In this document: in pieces, positions 8,830 through 15,504 of the stretch
How the letters are laid out: each line of letters starts with the position of its first letter
How positions within the stretch are numbered: the stretch's first letter is position 1
The notes under the pieces: generated by a model
The model's input: the letters and a program-made list of their open reading frames with translations, nothing else
Database searches by the model: none
Told to the model about the DNA's origin: nothing
DNA from: an uncultured Clostridia bacterium
GTDB taxonomy: Bacteria > Bacillota > Clostridia > UBA1381
Direction of reading: 5' to 3'
Assembly (NCBI GenBank): GCA_944392335.1
Contig: CALXWJ010000028.1
Location: 1-38,343 of the forward strand
DNA length: 38,343 nt
Position numbers and translations under genes: made by a program

Positions 8830-9019
8830 ACTTCTGGAGTTTGAAATTATCGAAAAAGCCATTGCAGGTGACTCCCTCGCAATGGAAAAGGTTATTGCCA
8901 ATTTCAAGCGTTACATGATATTCTGGGCGAAACAAAACGACGTTGTCATTGATACCTATCTCGATGAAATGCGGGCAAAGCTGATAAAAGCAGTATTGGA
9001 ATTTAAGTTTGACAGATAA
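8813..9019 (+). CDS. HTH_16-type small protein of a conjugative transposon
   Basis: A 68-residue protein with start ATG 8813 behind GGAGGGCGG. It overlaps the end of the broken sigma-like gene by 17 nt in another frame, the usual arrangement of this gene pair. 'KAIAGDSLAMEKVIANFKRYM' followed by 'DEMRAKLIKAVLEFKF' is the helix-turn-helix PF12645 pattern, which resembles region 2 of sigma factors. On Tn916-like elements this gene comes just before xis and int. Here neither xis nor int follows: 10 bp downstream a repeat module begins. The frame is intact, but without its sigma partner it is probably relict. Confidence 0.8.
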   Translation: MKEKYKLLEFEIIEKAIAGDSLAMEKVIANFKRYMIFWAKQNDVVIDTYLDEMRAKLIKAVLEFKFDR

Positions 9020-9028
9020 AACTTATAA

Positions 9029-9162
9029 AGAGCAGCCAGAATTTTGGCTGCTCCCGTGGACAGATAGGACGTTGTTTTTGGGGTAGGCAATGGTTTTATA
9101 TTGCTTTCCCGGTTTAGCTTTCTGAAACCCTTGATTTTACTGGTGTTGCAAAGCTCTAAATG
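9029..9162 (-). repeat. Repeat module M2, copy A
   Basis: 134 bp whose reverse complement aligns along its whole length with 37655-37787. Shared stretches include CATTTAGAGCTTTGCAACAC, CAGTAAAATCAAGG and GGCTGCTCT. Its outer end is a hairpin, GAGCAGCCA paired with TGGCTGCTC (9030-9052), directly after the HTH_16 gene. No protein is coded. Origin unknown; see M1 and the finding on inverted modules. Confidence 0.8.
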
Positions 9163-9170
9163 CTCAGCAT

Positions 9171-9283
9171 TTCAACACCTTATTTCATGCGGCTTTCAAG
9201 GCTCAAAAAAGGCAAAGTAATGTGTTTATATTCCTCCCCTCGAAAACCGCATTTTCATTTTCCGCTTTCCATACATAGAAGTG
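9171..9283 (+). repeat. Repeat module M1, copy A
   Basis: 113 bp aligning in direct orientation with 37539-37652. Both begin TTCAACACC, share AATGTGTTTATATTCCT, and contain a GCGG(C/T)TTTC ... AAAACCGC inverted pair. No open frame of substance. Confidence 0.8.
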
Positions 9284-9339
9284 ATATTGTCCACTATGTA
9301 TCCCCCTTGATTAACAGTAAAATAAAAATAGTTTTCAAA

Positions 9340-9416
9340 ATCGAGTAGAGGCTAACTCTTAGTGAGTTTCGCCCCTCTCACACCACCGTACGTGCCGTTC
9401 GGCATACGGCGGTTCA
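9340..9416 (-). other. 3' remnant of a group II intron (domains V and VI)
   Basis: Read on the minus strand, 9413-9382 folds as a textbook domain V. ACCGCCGTA pairs with TACGGTGGT (one G-U), there is a two-base CG bulge, and a TGCC/GGCA upper stem is capped by GAAC. A domain VI hairpin follows (GAGGGGC ... GCCTCTAC, inner AACTC/GAGTT) with an unpaired A near the base, then CTCGAT at 9345-9340, the usual 3' end of bacterial group II introns. No domains I-IV and no reverse transcriptase lie upstream (9417-9630), so only the last about 80 nt of the intron survive. It cannot splice or move. Confidence 0.75.
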
Positions 9417-9447
9417 ATTCATATTTCAGTATGTACTTTTAGATAGT

Positions 9448-9479
9448 GGTCTGTTAGTGATAGCAGACCTCTTTTCTTT
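9448..9479 (+). terminator. Hairpin with T-rich tail
   Basis: GGTCTG (9448-9453) pairs with CAGACC (9464-9469), followed on the plus strand by TCTTTTCTTT. It would stop transcription running out of the mobile island toward the convergent tRNA operon. Confidence 0.5.
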
Positions 9480-9603
9480 AATCTTTCGTTACCCATTTGT
9501 ATCATAAGAAAATACAAGTTCATAATTTTTCCATTGTTTTTGATCTAGTTCTTTAATCTCCAACATAAGAATTCCCCAAATCACAAATTTGTATATGTAA
9601 AAC

Positions 9604-9632
9604 AAAATACCTGATAAAAAATCAGGTATTTT
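9604..9632 (-). terminator. Terminator of the tRNA operon
   Basis: AAAATACCTGAT (9604-9615) and ATCAGGTATTTT (9621-9632) form a perfect 12-bp stem with a 5-nt loop. On the minus strand it is followed by GTTTT. It starts 2 bp after the CCA end of the last tRNA gene (Cys). Confidence 0.85.
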
Positions 9633-9633
9633 C

Positions 9634-9708
9634 TGGAGGCGCCACCCGGATTTGAACCGGGGAATAGAGGTTTTGCAGACCTTTGCCTTACCACTTGGCC
9701 ATGGCGCC
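9634..9708 (-). tRNA. tRNA-Cys (anticodon GCA)
   Basis: 75 nt including an encoded CCA end. The acceptor GGCGCCA/TGGCGCC is intact, the anticodon loop reads CTGCAAA, and the T-loop is GGTTCAAATCC. Last gene of a five-tRNA operon, 41 bp after tRNA-Gly. Confidence 0.95.
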
Positions 9709-9715
9709 ATATTAT

Positions 9716-9742
9716 AAAAGACGCTTAAATTTAGCGTCTTTT
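9716..9742 (-). terminator. Hairpin between tRNA-Gly and tRNA-Cys
   Basis: AAAAGACGCT (9716-9725) pairs perfectly with AGCGTCTTTT (9733-9742) around a 7-nt loop. On the minus strand the stem ends in TTTT. It may act as an internal, partly read-through terminator, or as a processing signal separating tRNA-Cys from the others. Confidence 0.4.
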
Positions 9743-9749
9743 GTTTTAA

Positions 9750-9824
9750 TGGAGCGGAAGACGAGATTCGAACTCGCGACGTTCACCTTGGCAAGGTGAC
9801 GCTCTACCACTGAGCCACTCCCGC
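9750..9824 (-). tRNA. tRNA-Gly (anticodon GCC)
   Basis: 75 nt with CCA encoded. The acceptor is GCGGGAG/CTTCCGC, the anticodon arm CACCTTGCCAAGGTG carries GCC, and the T-arm has GAGTTCGAATCTC. Only 3 bp separate it from tRNA-Phe upstream. Confidence 0.95.
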
Positions 9825-9827
9825 AAA

Positions 9828-9903
9828 TGGTGCCTTCGGGTGGAATCGAACCGCCGACACAGGGATTTTCAGTCCCTTGCTCTACCGACTGAGCTACAAA
9901 GGC
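9828..9903 (-). tRNA. tRNA-Phe (anticodon GAA)
   Basis: 76 nt with CCA encoded. The acceptor is GCCTTTG/CGAAGGC, the anticodon arm GGGACTGAAAATCCC carries GAA, and the D-arm is GCTCAGTCGGTAGAGC. Confidence 0.95.
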
Positions 9904-9925
9904 ATCTTGCTTTCATAAAGAAAGC

Positions 9926-10002
9926 TGGCGATCCGGATGGGGTTCGAACCCACGACCTCTAGCGTGACAGGCTAGCGTTCTAACCAGCTGAACTACCGGA
10001 CC
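9926..10002 (-). tRNA. tRNA-Asp (anticodon GTC)
   Basis: 77 nt with CCA encoded. The acceptor is GGTCCGG/CCGGATC, the anticodon arm CTAGCCTGTCACGCTAG carries GTC, and the T-arm is GTGGGTTCGAACCCCAT. A small TTTC/GAAA hairpin (9911-9924) lies between it and tRNA-Phe. Confidence 0.95.
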
Positions 10003-10024
10003 GTGTTTTTACACTGAACCGATA

Positions 10025-10100
10025 TGGTGGGAGTAACAGGGCTCGAACCTGTGACATCCTGCTTGTAAGGCAGACGCTCTCCCAGCTGAGCTATACTCCC
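10025..10100 (-). tRNA. tRNA-Val (anticodon TAC)
   Basis: 76 nt with CCA encoded. The acceptor is GGGAGTA/TACTCCC and the anticodon arm TGCCTTACAAGCA carries TAC. First gene of the operon, 32 bp after the promoter -10. Confidence 0.95.
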
Positions 10101-10132
10101 ATAGCTATCGACTCAGTGCAATAACATATGCT

Positions 10133-10161
10133 ATTATAGCAGAATAAAACAATTTTGTCAA
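10133..10161 (-). promoter_or_regulatory. Consensus promoter of the tRNA operon
   Basis: On the minus strand, TTGACA (10161-10156), exactly 17 bp, then TATAAT (10138-10133): both hexamers perfect, as usual for stable RNA genes. An A/T block, (T)6(A)8(T)8 (10165-10186), lies just upstream and may serve as an UP element. Confidence 0.92.
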
Positions 10162-10282
10162 TAGTTTTTTAAAAAAAATTTTTTTTAAAATATAGCATTA
10201 CGCACTGATCATAACACGCTGTAAATGCCCTTTCGTCATTCGATATCAAACTTTTTTCTTCTTATTTAAATCGGAGCAACGC

Positions 10283-10366
10283 CTGCGCTGTAATCAGTGA
10301 GAGATCAAACCTCACTGATTACAATATGGAACCCGCCGCCGAAAACGGCGGGGGACATCCGCACTT
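10283..10366 (+). repeat. Intergenic two-hairpin repeat, copy 1
   Basis: Hairpin 1 is GTAATCAGTGAG (10290-10301) with CTCACTGATTAC (10311-10322), a perfect 12-bp stem. AATATGGAA follows, then hairpin 2, CCCGCCG (10332-10338) with CGGCGGG (10346-10352), then GGACATCCGCAC. It lies in the 350-bp gap between the end of murG and the tRNA promoter. The long 5' arm and the GCTTGTCC end seen in other copies are missing or changed here. Confidence 0.85.
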
Positions 10367-10451
10367 AGGTTATATTATGCACAATTTTTTCTTTTATGCA
10401 TATTTTTTATCAAATAAATTTTATTATCTGTATAAGATATATAAATAATGA

Positions 10452-11552
10452 TCATTTTTTATCACAGCATTTTAATACCAGCTCATACAATTCCTCCAGC
10501 GCGTCCAATTTCGCAAGTTTAAAAGCGTTGCTCCCCATTTCATATAATTTTTTATTATCACTTGCAAACTCATATATTTTATCATAAAGCAGATCGGGAG
10601 ATAACTCGTTTTCGCATATTACTGCCGCAGCGCCCTTAGATTCAAATTCCCTTGCGTTTTGTTCCTGATGATTTCTTACAACATTCGGAGACGGAATCAG
10701 GATCGACGGTTTTTTCAGCGCGGCGATCTCACTTAAGGTAATGGCGCCCGAACGGGATACGACCAGATCTGCCGCCGCCATAACTATATGCATATTTTTT
10801 ATATAGGGTACAATTTTAATGTCGTCATTTAATTTTACATTCTTTAATTTTTCCATTATATCCTCGTAATTTCTTTCACCCGTTCCGAACAATAATTGGA
10901 TTTTATTGTCTTTAATAAGCCGAGGTATAATCTTTATGACATTTTCATTTATTTTTTCAGCGCCAAGGCTTCCTCCGAAAATAAGGACAAAGGGTTTTTC
11001 CGATAATCCAAGCTCTTTTCTGGCATTATTTTTATCCTCCCGAAGCAGCTCCTCTCTTACGGGGTTTCCCGTAAAAACACACTTTTCCGGCTTATTTAGA
11101 TGCTTGATGGTTTCCGGAAAGCTTACGGCTATATAATCAACATAATTTTGAGAACCCTTGACAGTAAGCCCCGGATAAACATTTTGTTCGTGTATAAGTG
11201 ATCCTACGCCCAGCTTATGCGCTGCCATGGCTGCCGGTCCGCTTACATATCCGCCTGTACATACTACCGCGTCCGGATCAAAGCTTTTAATAATTTGGCG
11301 GCATTTTTTATTTGAATCCATCAGCTTTTTCAATACCTTTATATTCTTGAGCATATTTTTCCGGTCAAAGCCCTGAACATCTATATATTCGATTTTATAT
11401 CCTGCCTGCGGTACCAGCTTTGTTTCAAGTCCTCTTTTTGTACCTATAAACAAAGCCTCAAAATTTTCCTCTCTCTCTTTGATGTAATTGGCGATCGACA
11501 ACGCGGGGTTTATATGTCCCCCCGTTCCTCCTCCTGCAAATATTAATCTCAT
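10452..11552 (-). CDS. murG: MurG, UDP-GlcNAc:undecaprenyl-PP-MurNAc-pentapeptide transferase
   Basis: 366 residues, normal length. It adds GlcNAc to lipid I to give lipid II on the inner face of the membrane (GT28 family). The N-terminal Gly-rich loop GGGTGGHINPAL lies at residues 7-18. The second half holds FGGSLGAEKIN, the SRSGA segment and 'PNVVRNHQEQNA', which bind the UDP-GlcNAc donor. Last gene of the minus-strand dcw cluster, 50 bp after ftsW. In many Firmicutes murB and divIB follow murG; here an intergenic repeat and tRNA genes follow instead, so the cluster ends early. Confidence 0.97.
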   Translation of the reverse strand: MRLIFAGGGTGGHINPALSIANYIKEREENFEALFIGTKRGLETKLVPQAGYKIEYIDVQGFDRKNMLKNIKVLKKLMDSNKKCRQIIKSFDPDAVVCTGGYVSGPAAMAAHKLGVGSLIHEQNVYPGLTVKGSQNYVDYIAVSFPETIKHLNKPEKCVFTGNPVREELLREDKNNARKELGLSEKPFVLIFGGSLGAEKINENVIKIIPRLIKDNKIQLLFGTGERNYEDIMEKLKNVKLNDDIKIVPYIKNMHIVMAAADLVVSRSGAITLSEIAALKKPSILIPSPNVVRNHQEQNAREFESKGAAAVICENELSPDLLYDKIYEFASDNKKLYEMGSNAFKLAKLDALEELYELVLKCCDKK

Positions 11553-11602
11553 TTACTGTATTCCTTTCCGTATACTAAATATGATGCTTTTACAAAAAAT
11601 CA

Positions 11603-12820
11603 TTATTCCTTGTTCCTGACTCGATGCCTGGATACATTGAGGACTATACCCATTTCCATAAGCAATACCATGAGCGCCGTACCTCCGTAGCTGAAAAACG
11701 GTAATGTTATACCTGTATTCGGTATTATTGTTGTAACAACACAAATATTAAACAGTGTCTGTATGGAAATATGCGCCATTATTCCCAGCACCGTAAGACA
11801 TCCGAAGGTATCCGGCGCCTGAACGGCGATCGTTATTCCTCTGAAAATGAGCGCGCAGAATAATGCGATTATCAATATAGCGCCCAGCAATCCCAACTCC
11901 TCGCAGATCACCGCGAAAATAAAATCATTGTACGGTTCGGGCAAATATGATGTTTTTTGTATGCTCTGTCCCAGTCCTTGACCAAACAATCCGCCCGATG
12001 CTATAGAATACAAACCCTGACATGCCTGAAATCCCGTTCCCTCCCTATCCAAAAAAGGGTTAAAGGCAACGGCAAGCCTTTTGCTTCTTACAGGATCATT
12101 TAAAAGATAAATCAATCCGGCAGGTATCACGACTGCGCCTCCGCCTATAAAATATCTCATCTTTACGCCGCCCGCTATCATTACAAATACCGCTATGCCG
12201 CATATTACTATACATCCGCTTACATGGGTCTCCAACAGCATCAAAACGGCAGTGATCCCTACCCATACGAATAATTTCAGCGTTCCCTTCAGGGTTTTCG
12301 GATCATATGCCTTTTCCTGTATGATCTTAGCTATAAACATAGCAATAACAGGCTTCATAAGCTCTGAGGGCTGTAATTCCGTTATGCCTAAATTGAGCCA
12401 TCGCTTCGATCCGTTATGTTCAACGCCTATTCCGGGTATAAGTACCAGTACCAATAAGACCAGACATATCAGCATGAATATACCGGCATATTTTTCATAT
12501 TTCCTATAATCGATCTTTGATATGATCATCATAAGGATAAATCCCACACAAGCAAACAATAGCTGTCTTTTTACAAAATAAAATGAATCCCCGGTCAATC
12601 TCAATGCTCTGGGAGAAGACGCACTGAAAACCATAACAAGACCTATGCAAACAATAATAATGACCAAAGTTAAAAATGTGAAATCAAGCTCTTTGACCCC
12701 GTCAAAAAAATTGAATTTACTTTTAAGAGATCTGCTTTTATTTATATTAATCGTTTTTTGCGGATCATAATTCCTGTCACGGCTTTGCACAGGTCTTTTT
12801 CCGTTTCTGCCGTTTGCCAT
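11603..12820 (-). CDS. ftsW: FtsW/SpoVE-family peptidoglycan glycosyltransferase (SEDS)
   Basis: 405 residues with a basic, hydrophilic N-terminus of about 45 residues and about ten membrane helices. SEDS signatures are visible: 'GSKRWLNLGITELQPSE' (ending in the conserved Gln-Pro-Ser-Glu), 'ISGGLFGQGLG'-like text (here ASGGLFGQGLG), 'PEPYNDFIFAVICEELG', and 'NTGITLPFFSYGGTAL'. It polymerises lipid II together with a class B PBP; the partner here is the spoVD/pbp gene in the same cluster. FtsW (division) and SpoVE (spore cortex) cannot be separated from sequence alone; the position between mraY and murG fits either. It is separated from mraY by a 254-bp gap holding a repeat instead of murD. 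Confidence 0.93.
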   Translation of the reverse strand: MANGRNGKRPVQSRDRNYDPQKTININKSRSLKSKFNFFDGVKELDFTFLTLVIIIVCIGLVMVFSASSPRALRLTGDSFYFVKRQLLFACVGFILMMIISKIDYRKYEKYAGIFMLICLVLLVLVLIPGIGVEHNGSKRWLNLGITELQPSELMKPVIAMFIAKIIQEKAYDPKTLKGTLKLFVWVGITAVLMLLETHVSGCIVICGIAVFVMIAGGVKMRYFIGGGAVVIPAGLIYLLNDPVRSKRLAVAFNPFLDREGTGFQACQGLYSIASGGLFGQGLGQSIQKTSYLPEPYNDFIFAVICEELGLLGAILIIALFCALIFRGITIAVQAPDTFGCLTVLGIMAHISIQTLFNICVVTTIIPNTGITLPFFSYGGTALMVLLMEMGIVLNVSRHRVRNKE

Positions 12821-12883
12821 CTGAAAACCTCAATTCTTTATGTAATATTTATACATTTTTATTATCAGAAATATATTTTCTTT

Positions 12884-13053
12884 GCAACTGCGGACAAGAT
12901 GTCCCCCCGCTTTTGTCGGCGGCGGATTCCATATCTGTAATCAGTATGAGAGTACAATCTCCCACTGATTACAGCGCAGCACCGTAAGGGCGATTCACGA
13001 ATCGCCTGTTTCGCTTTATCCTCATTGTATGATGGGACAAGCCTTTATTCAAT
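12884..13053 (-). repeat. Intergenic two-hairpin repeat, copy 2 (in the murD gap)
   Basis: The longest copy, on the minus strand. In element orientation it reads: ATACAATGAGGATAAAGCG, a GGCGATTC/GAATCGCC hairpin (12991-13006), CTGCGCTGTAATCAGTGGGAG ... CTCTCATACTGATTACAG, ATATGGAA, TCCGCCGCCG ... GCGGGGGG, then GGACATCTTGTCCGCAG. It fills most of the gap between mraY and ftsW, inside the dcw transcription unit. Confidence 0.85.
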
Positions 13054-13074
13054 AATGTTATACAGAATCAAATT

Positions 13075-14082
13075 CTATAACAAGGATATCAATGATAAAA
13101 AGGCTATAACACAAAGTATCAGTGTTACAAGTGAAAAGACCGATACTATTTTGATCTCATTCCATCCGCACATTTCAAAATGATGATGAATAGGAGTCAT
13201 TTTGAAAATTCTTTTTCCTATGAGCTTAAAGGATGTGACCTGCATAATAACCGAAAGTGCTTCAAAAAGATATACAAAGCCTGCAATAACAAGAATAAGC
13301 GGCATTTTCATACCAACCGCGATAACAGATACCGCTCCTCCCAAAAACAGAGAGCCGGTATCCCCCATAAATACTTTTGCCGGATACCTGTTAAAAAACA
13401 AAAATCCTATACACCCGCCCAATATCGCAAAAGAAAAATATATTGTTGAATTTTCTGAAAGCATAATTGCCGCAAGCGCGAAAAACAAGCTTACAACACA
13501 TGTTATGCTTGCTGCAAGACCGTCTATCCCGTCTGTGAGATTTACCGCGTTTACAGTTCCGAGCACCACCAGCAAAGTAAAAACAATATATAACCACCAT
13601 GGCATATCAATAACTTTTCCCGCAAAAGGGACTATTATTTCAGTAGTAAGATTCCCGGTATAATACAAAACCGCAATATATACGACGGACAGTATTGCCT
13701 GCAATGAAAATTTTTGGACGGGAGTCAGTCCCAGATTCCTTTTTTTTACCACTTTAATATAGTCATCGATAAATCCGATCGCCCCGAAACCAAGAGTGAT
13801 GACCGACATCATCAATAATTTCAAGTCATAATGGATCAGCATGGTCACAATTATGCTGACGGCCGTGCCCGCTATAAAAATCAGTCCGCCCATTATCGGC
13901 GTACCCGACTTTTTCTTATGCCATACCGGTCCGTCCTCAAGTATCTGCTGACCGAATTTTAAACGGTGGAGCCACGGAATCACCACCGGTCCCAATACAA
14001 GGGTCACAAGCAGGGATACCACCAAAGGGATCAGCATTGTTCCTTGAAAATTCTTTTCAAAAATGTTTACTATATTATTCAT
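13075..14082 (-). CDS. mraY: MraY, phospho-MurNAc-pentapeptide transferase
   Basis: 335 residues from the ATG at 14082, chosen for the GAGGAG 7 nt upstream; a further in-frame ATG at 14100 is less well placed. The integral membrane enzyme moves phospho-MurNAc-pentapeptide from UDP to undecaprenyl phosphate, making lipid I. Visible motifs are 'GGLIF' with KKKSGTPIMGG, 'GFIDDYIKV' (Mg-binding Asp pair), NAVNLTDGIDGLA, 'NRYPAKVFMGDTGS', and the C-terminal 'PIHHHFE' that contacts substrate. About ten membrane helices. Its start overlaps the end of murF by 8 nt, so translation is coupled. murD normally follows but does not here. Confidence 0.97.
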   Translation of the reverse strand: MNNIVNIFEKNFQGTMLIPLVVSLLVTLVLGPVVIPWLHRLKFGQQILEDGPVWHKKKSGTPIMGGLIFIAGTAVSIIVTMLIHYDLKLLMMSVITLGFGAIGFIDDYIKVVKKRNLGLTPVQKFSLQAILSVVYIAVLYYTGNLTTEIIVPFAGKVIDMPWWLYIVFTLLVVLGTVNAVNLTDGIDGLAASITCVVSLFFALAAIMLSENSTIYFSFAILGGCIGFLFFNRYPAKVFMGDTGSLFLGGAVSVIAVGMKMPLILVIAGFVYLFEALSVIMQVTSFKLIGKRIFKMTPIHHHFEMCGWNEIKIVSVFSLVTLILCVIAFLSLISLL

Positions 14083-15469
14083 TGATATACTCCTCTGCAT
14101 TTTTCATAATTTCTTCTGTTAGAACTTCAAAGTGCATTCCCCTTGATGCTTTGATCAAAATACTGTCCTTTACCTTAATATATTTCATTATATTGTCCTT
14201 CGCCTGTTCCGTGGTGTCAAATAACACAATATTGTCTTTGCAAAATCCCGCGTTTTCCGCACCCTCAGCAATAAACCCTGCATTGTCCCCAACCGTTATA
14301 AGGAAATCTATTCCGTTTATCTTAACATCCTCGCCTATTTTCATATGAGCCTGGCGGGCATACTCACCCATTTCAAGCATATCTCCCAAAACCGCGACAC
14401 GTCTTGAATTTTGAGTTGATAAAACCTTCAAAGCCGCATTTACGGAATCGGGCGACGAGTTATAGCAATCGTTTATTATCACAATATTGCCCGCTTTTTC
14501 AATGGACATTCTCATTTTCGTTAGGGAAAAGTTCTCAATCCCCTCCGCTATTTTTCTCGGTCCGATATTATAGTGTACACCACAGGCAGCCGCCGCAAGG
14601 GCATTATATATATTATGTACTCCCGGTATTTTTACATATATCGTATACTCTGCACCGTATAATTTTGTCTTGAACCTGCTGCCCTCCAGCCCGAGATTTT
14701 CAATGTCATATGCAACATAGTCACATTCCTTATTTTCGATGCCGTATGTAACGACCTCAAAATCAGTAATGTTTTTAGCATTTACAAGATAATCGTCATC
14801 ACCGTTTACAATAAGCAGGCATGTTTTATTGAAATATTCGCATATTTCCATCTTAGCCTTATATATTCCCTCACGGGAACCAAGATTTTCTATATGTGAC
14901 ATACCTATATTGGTTATGATACCCACATCGGGGCGTACAATATCGGCAAGGGCTCTTATTTCGCCGAAATCCGACATTCCCATTTCAAATACTGCCGCCT
15001 CATGGGCAGGCTTTAATTTTAATACAGTCAGCGGAAGTCCTATTTCATTATTATAATTTCCTTCTGTCTTCAAAGTATTGTACTGCATTCCCAAAACCGA
15101 CGCCAGCATATCCTTTGTCGTTGTTTTGCCTACGCTTCCCGTGACCGCCGCGGTTTTTACCTTAAACTTTTTTTTATAATATTTTGCAATTTGTCTCAAA
15201 GCCGCTGCAGTATCCTTGACAAGTATGATACCTTTTTCTCTATATGGTTTTATACGGCGCTGGGTAACAGCTGCTGCCGCATTGTTTTCAAATGCCTTTT
15301 CTATATAATCATGACCGTCGGCTTTTTCACCCTTTAATGGGATAAAAAGACCATTATCAAGCATATTCCTCGAATCGATGGAAACGGAGCTGATCTCCAA
15401 ATTTTCCGCCCCGCTCAATATTTCTCCGCCAACGGCATTCGCGATCTCTTTTAGTGTTAAATTGATCAT
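14075..15469 (-). CDS. murF: MurF, UDP-MurNAc-tripeptide:D-Ala-D-Ala ligase
   Basis: 464 residues, full length. It completes the pentapeptide stem by adding D-Ala-D-Ala to UDP-MurNAc-tripeptide in the cytoplasm. A short N-terminal uridine-binding domain (1-85) contains 'SIDSRNM'. The central ATP-binding domain starts with the P-loop GSVGKTTTK (111-119), followed by 'TEGNYNNEIGLPLTVL' and 'EMGMSDFGEI'. The C-terminal domain has 'INDCYNSSPDS' and 'LGDMLEMGEYA', both typical for MurF. The gap to murE is 35 bp; its 3' end overlaps mraY. Confidence 0.97.
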   Translation of the reverse strand: MINLTLKEIANAVGGEILSGAENLEISSVSIDSRNMLDNGLFIPLKGEKADGHDYIEKAFENNAAAAVTQRRIKPYREKGIILVKDTAAALRQIAKYYKKKFKVKTAAVTGSVGKTTTKDMLASVLGMQYNTLKTEGNYNNEIGLPLTVLKLKPAHEAAVFEMGMSDFGEIRALADIVRPDVGIITNIGMSHIENLGSREGIYKAKMEICEYFNKTCLLIVNGDDDYLVNAKNITDFEVVTYGIENKECDYVAYDIENLGLEGSRFKTKLYGAEYTIYVKIPGVHNIYNALAAAACGVHYNIGPRKIAEGIENFSLTKMRMSIEKAGNIVIINDCYNSSPDSVNAALKVLSTQNSRRVAVLGDMLEMGEYARQAHMKIGEDVKINGIDFLITVGDNAGFIAEGAENAGFCKDNIVLFDTTEQAKDNIMKYIKVKDSILIKASRGMHFEVLTEEIMKNAEEYINE

Positions 15470-15504
15470 TATCTGTGTACATTCCTTTCATCGTGTCAAA
15501 CTCG

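Noticed and set aside
9160..9348. Plus-strand frames inside repeat modules M1 (9160-9348 and 37589-37885)
   Set aside because: The frames are not conserved between the two copies although the DNA is, so the modules are not protein-coding.
9420..9640. Attachment site of an integrated element at the tRNA-Cys 3' end
   Set aside because: I looked for a copy of the tRNA 3' end near the island's borders and saw none, and no tyrosine integrase is present.
9489..9710. Minus-strand frame of 73 codons across 9489-9710
   Set aside because: It runs through the tRNA-Cys gene and its terminator, so it is not protein-coding.
11553..11744. Small frame between murG and ftsW
   Set aside because: It overlaps the ftsW coding region in another frame and has no conserved features.
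10283..13053. CRISPR array made of the palindromic repeats
   Set aside because: The repeats are few, widely spaced, in both orientations, and not separated by spacer-sized unique DNA; no cas gene is present.
13180..13663. Plus-strand frames of 89 and 153 codons opposite mraY
   Set aside because: Mirror-image frames of a strongly conserved gene; no start signals. Similar antisense frames opposite spoVD, carB, trpY and tex were dismissed for the same reason.
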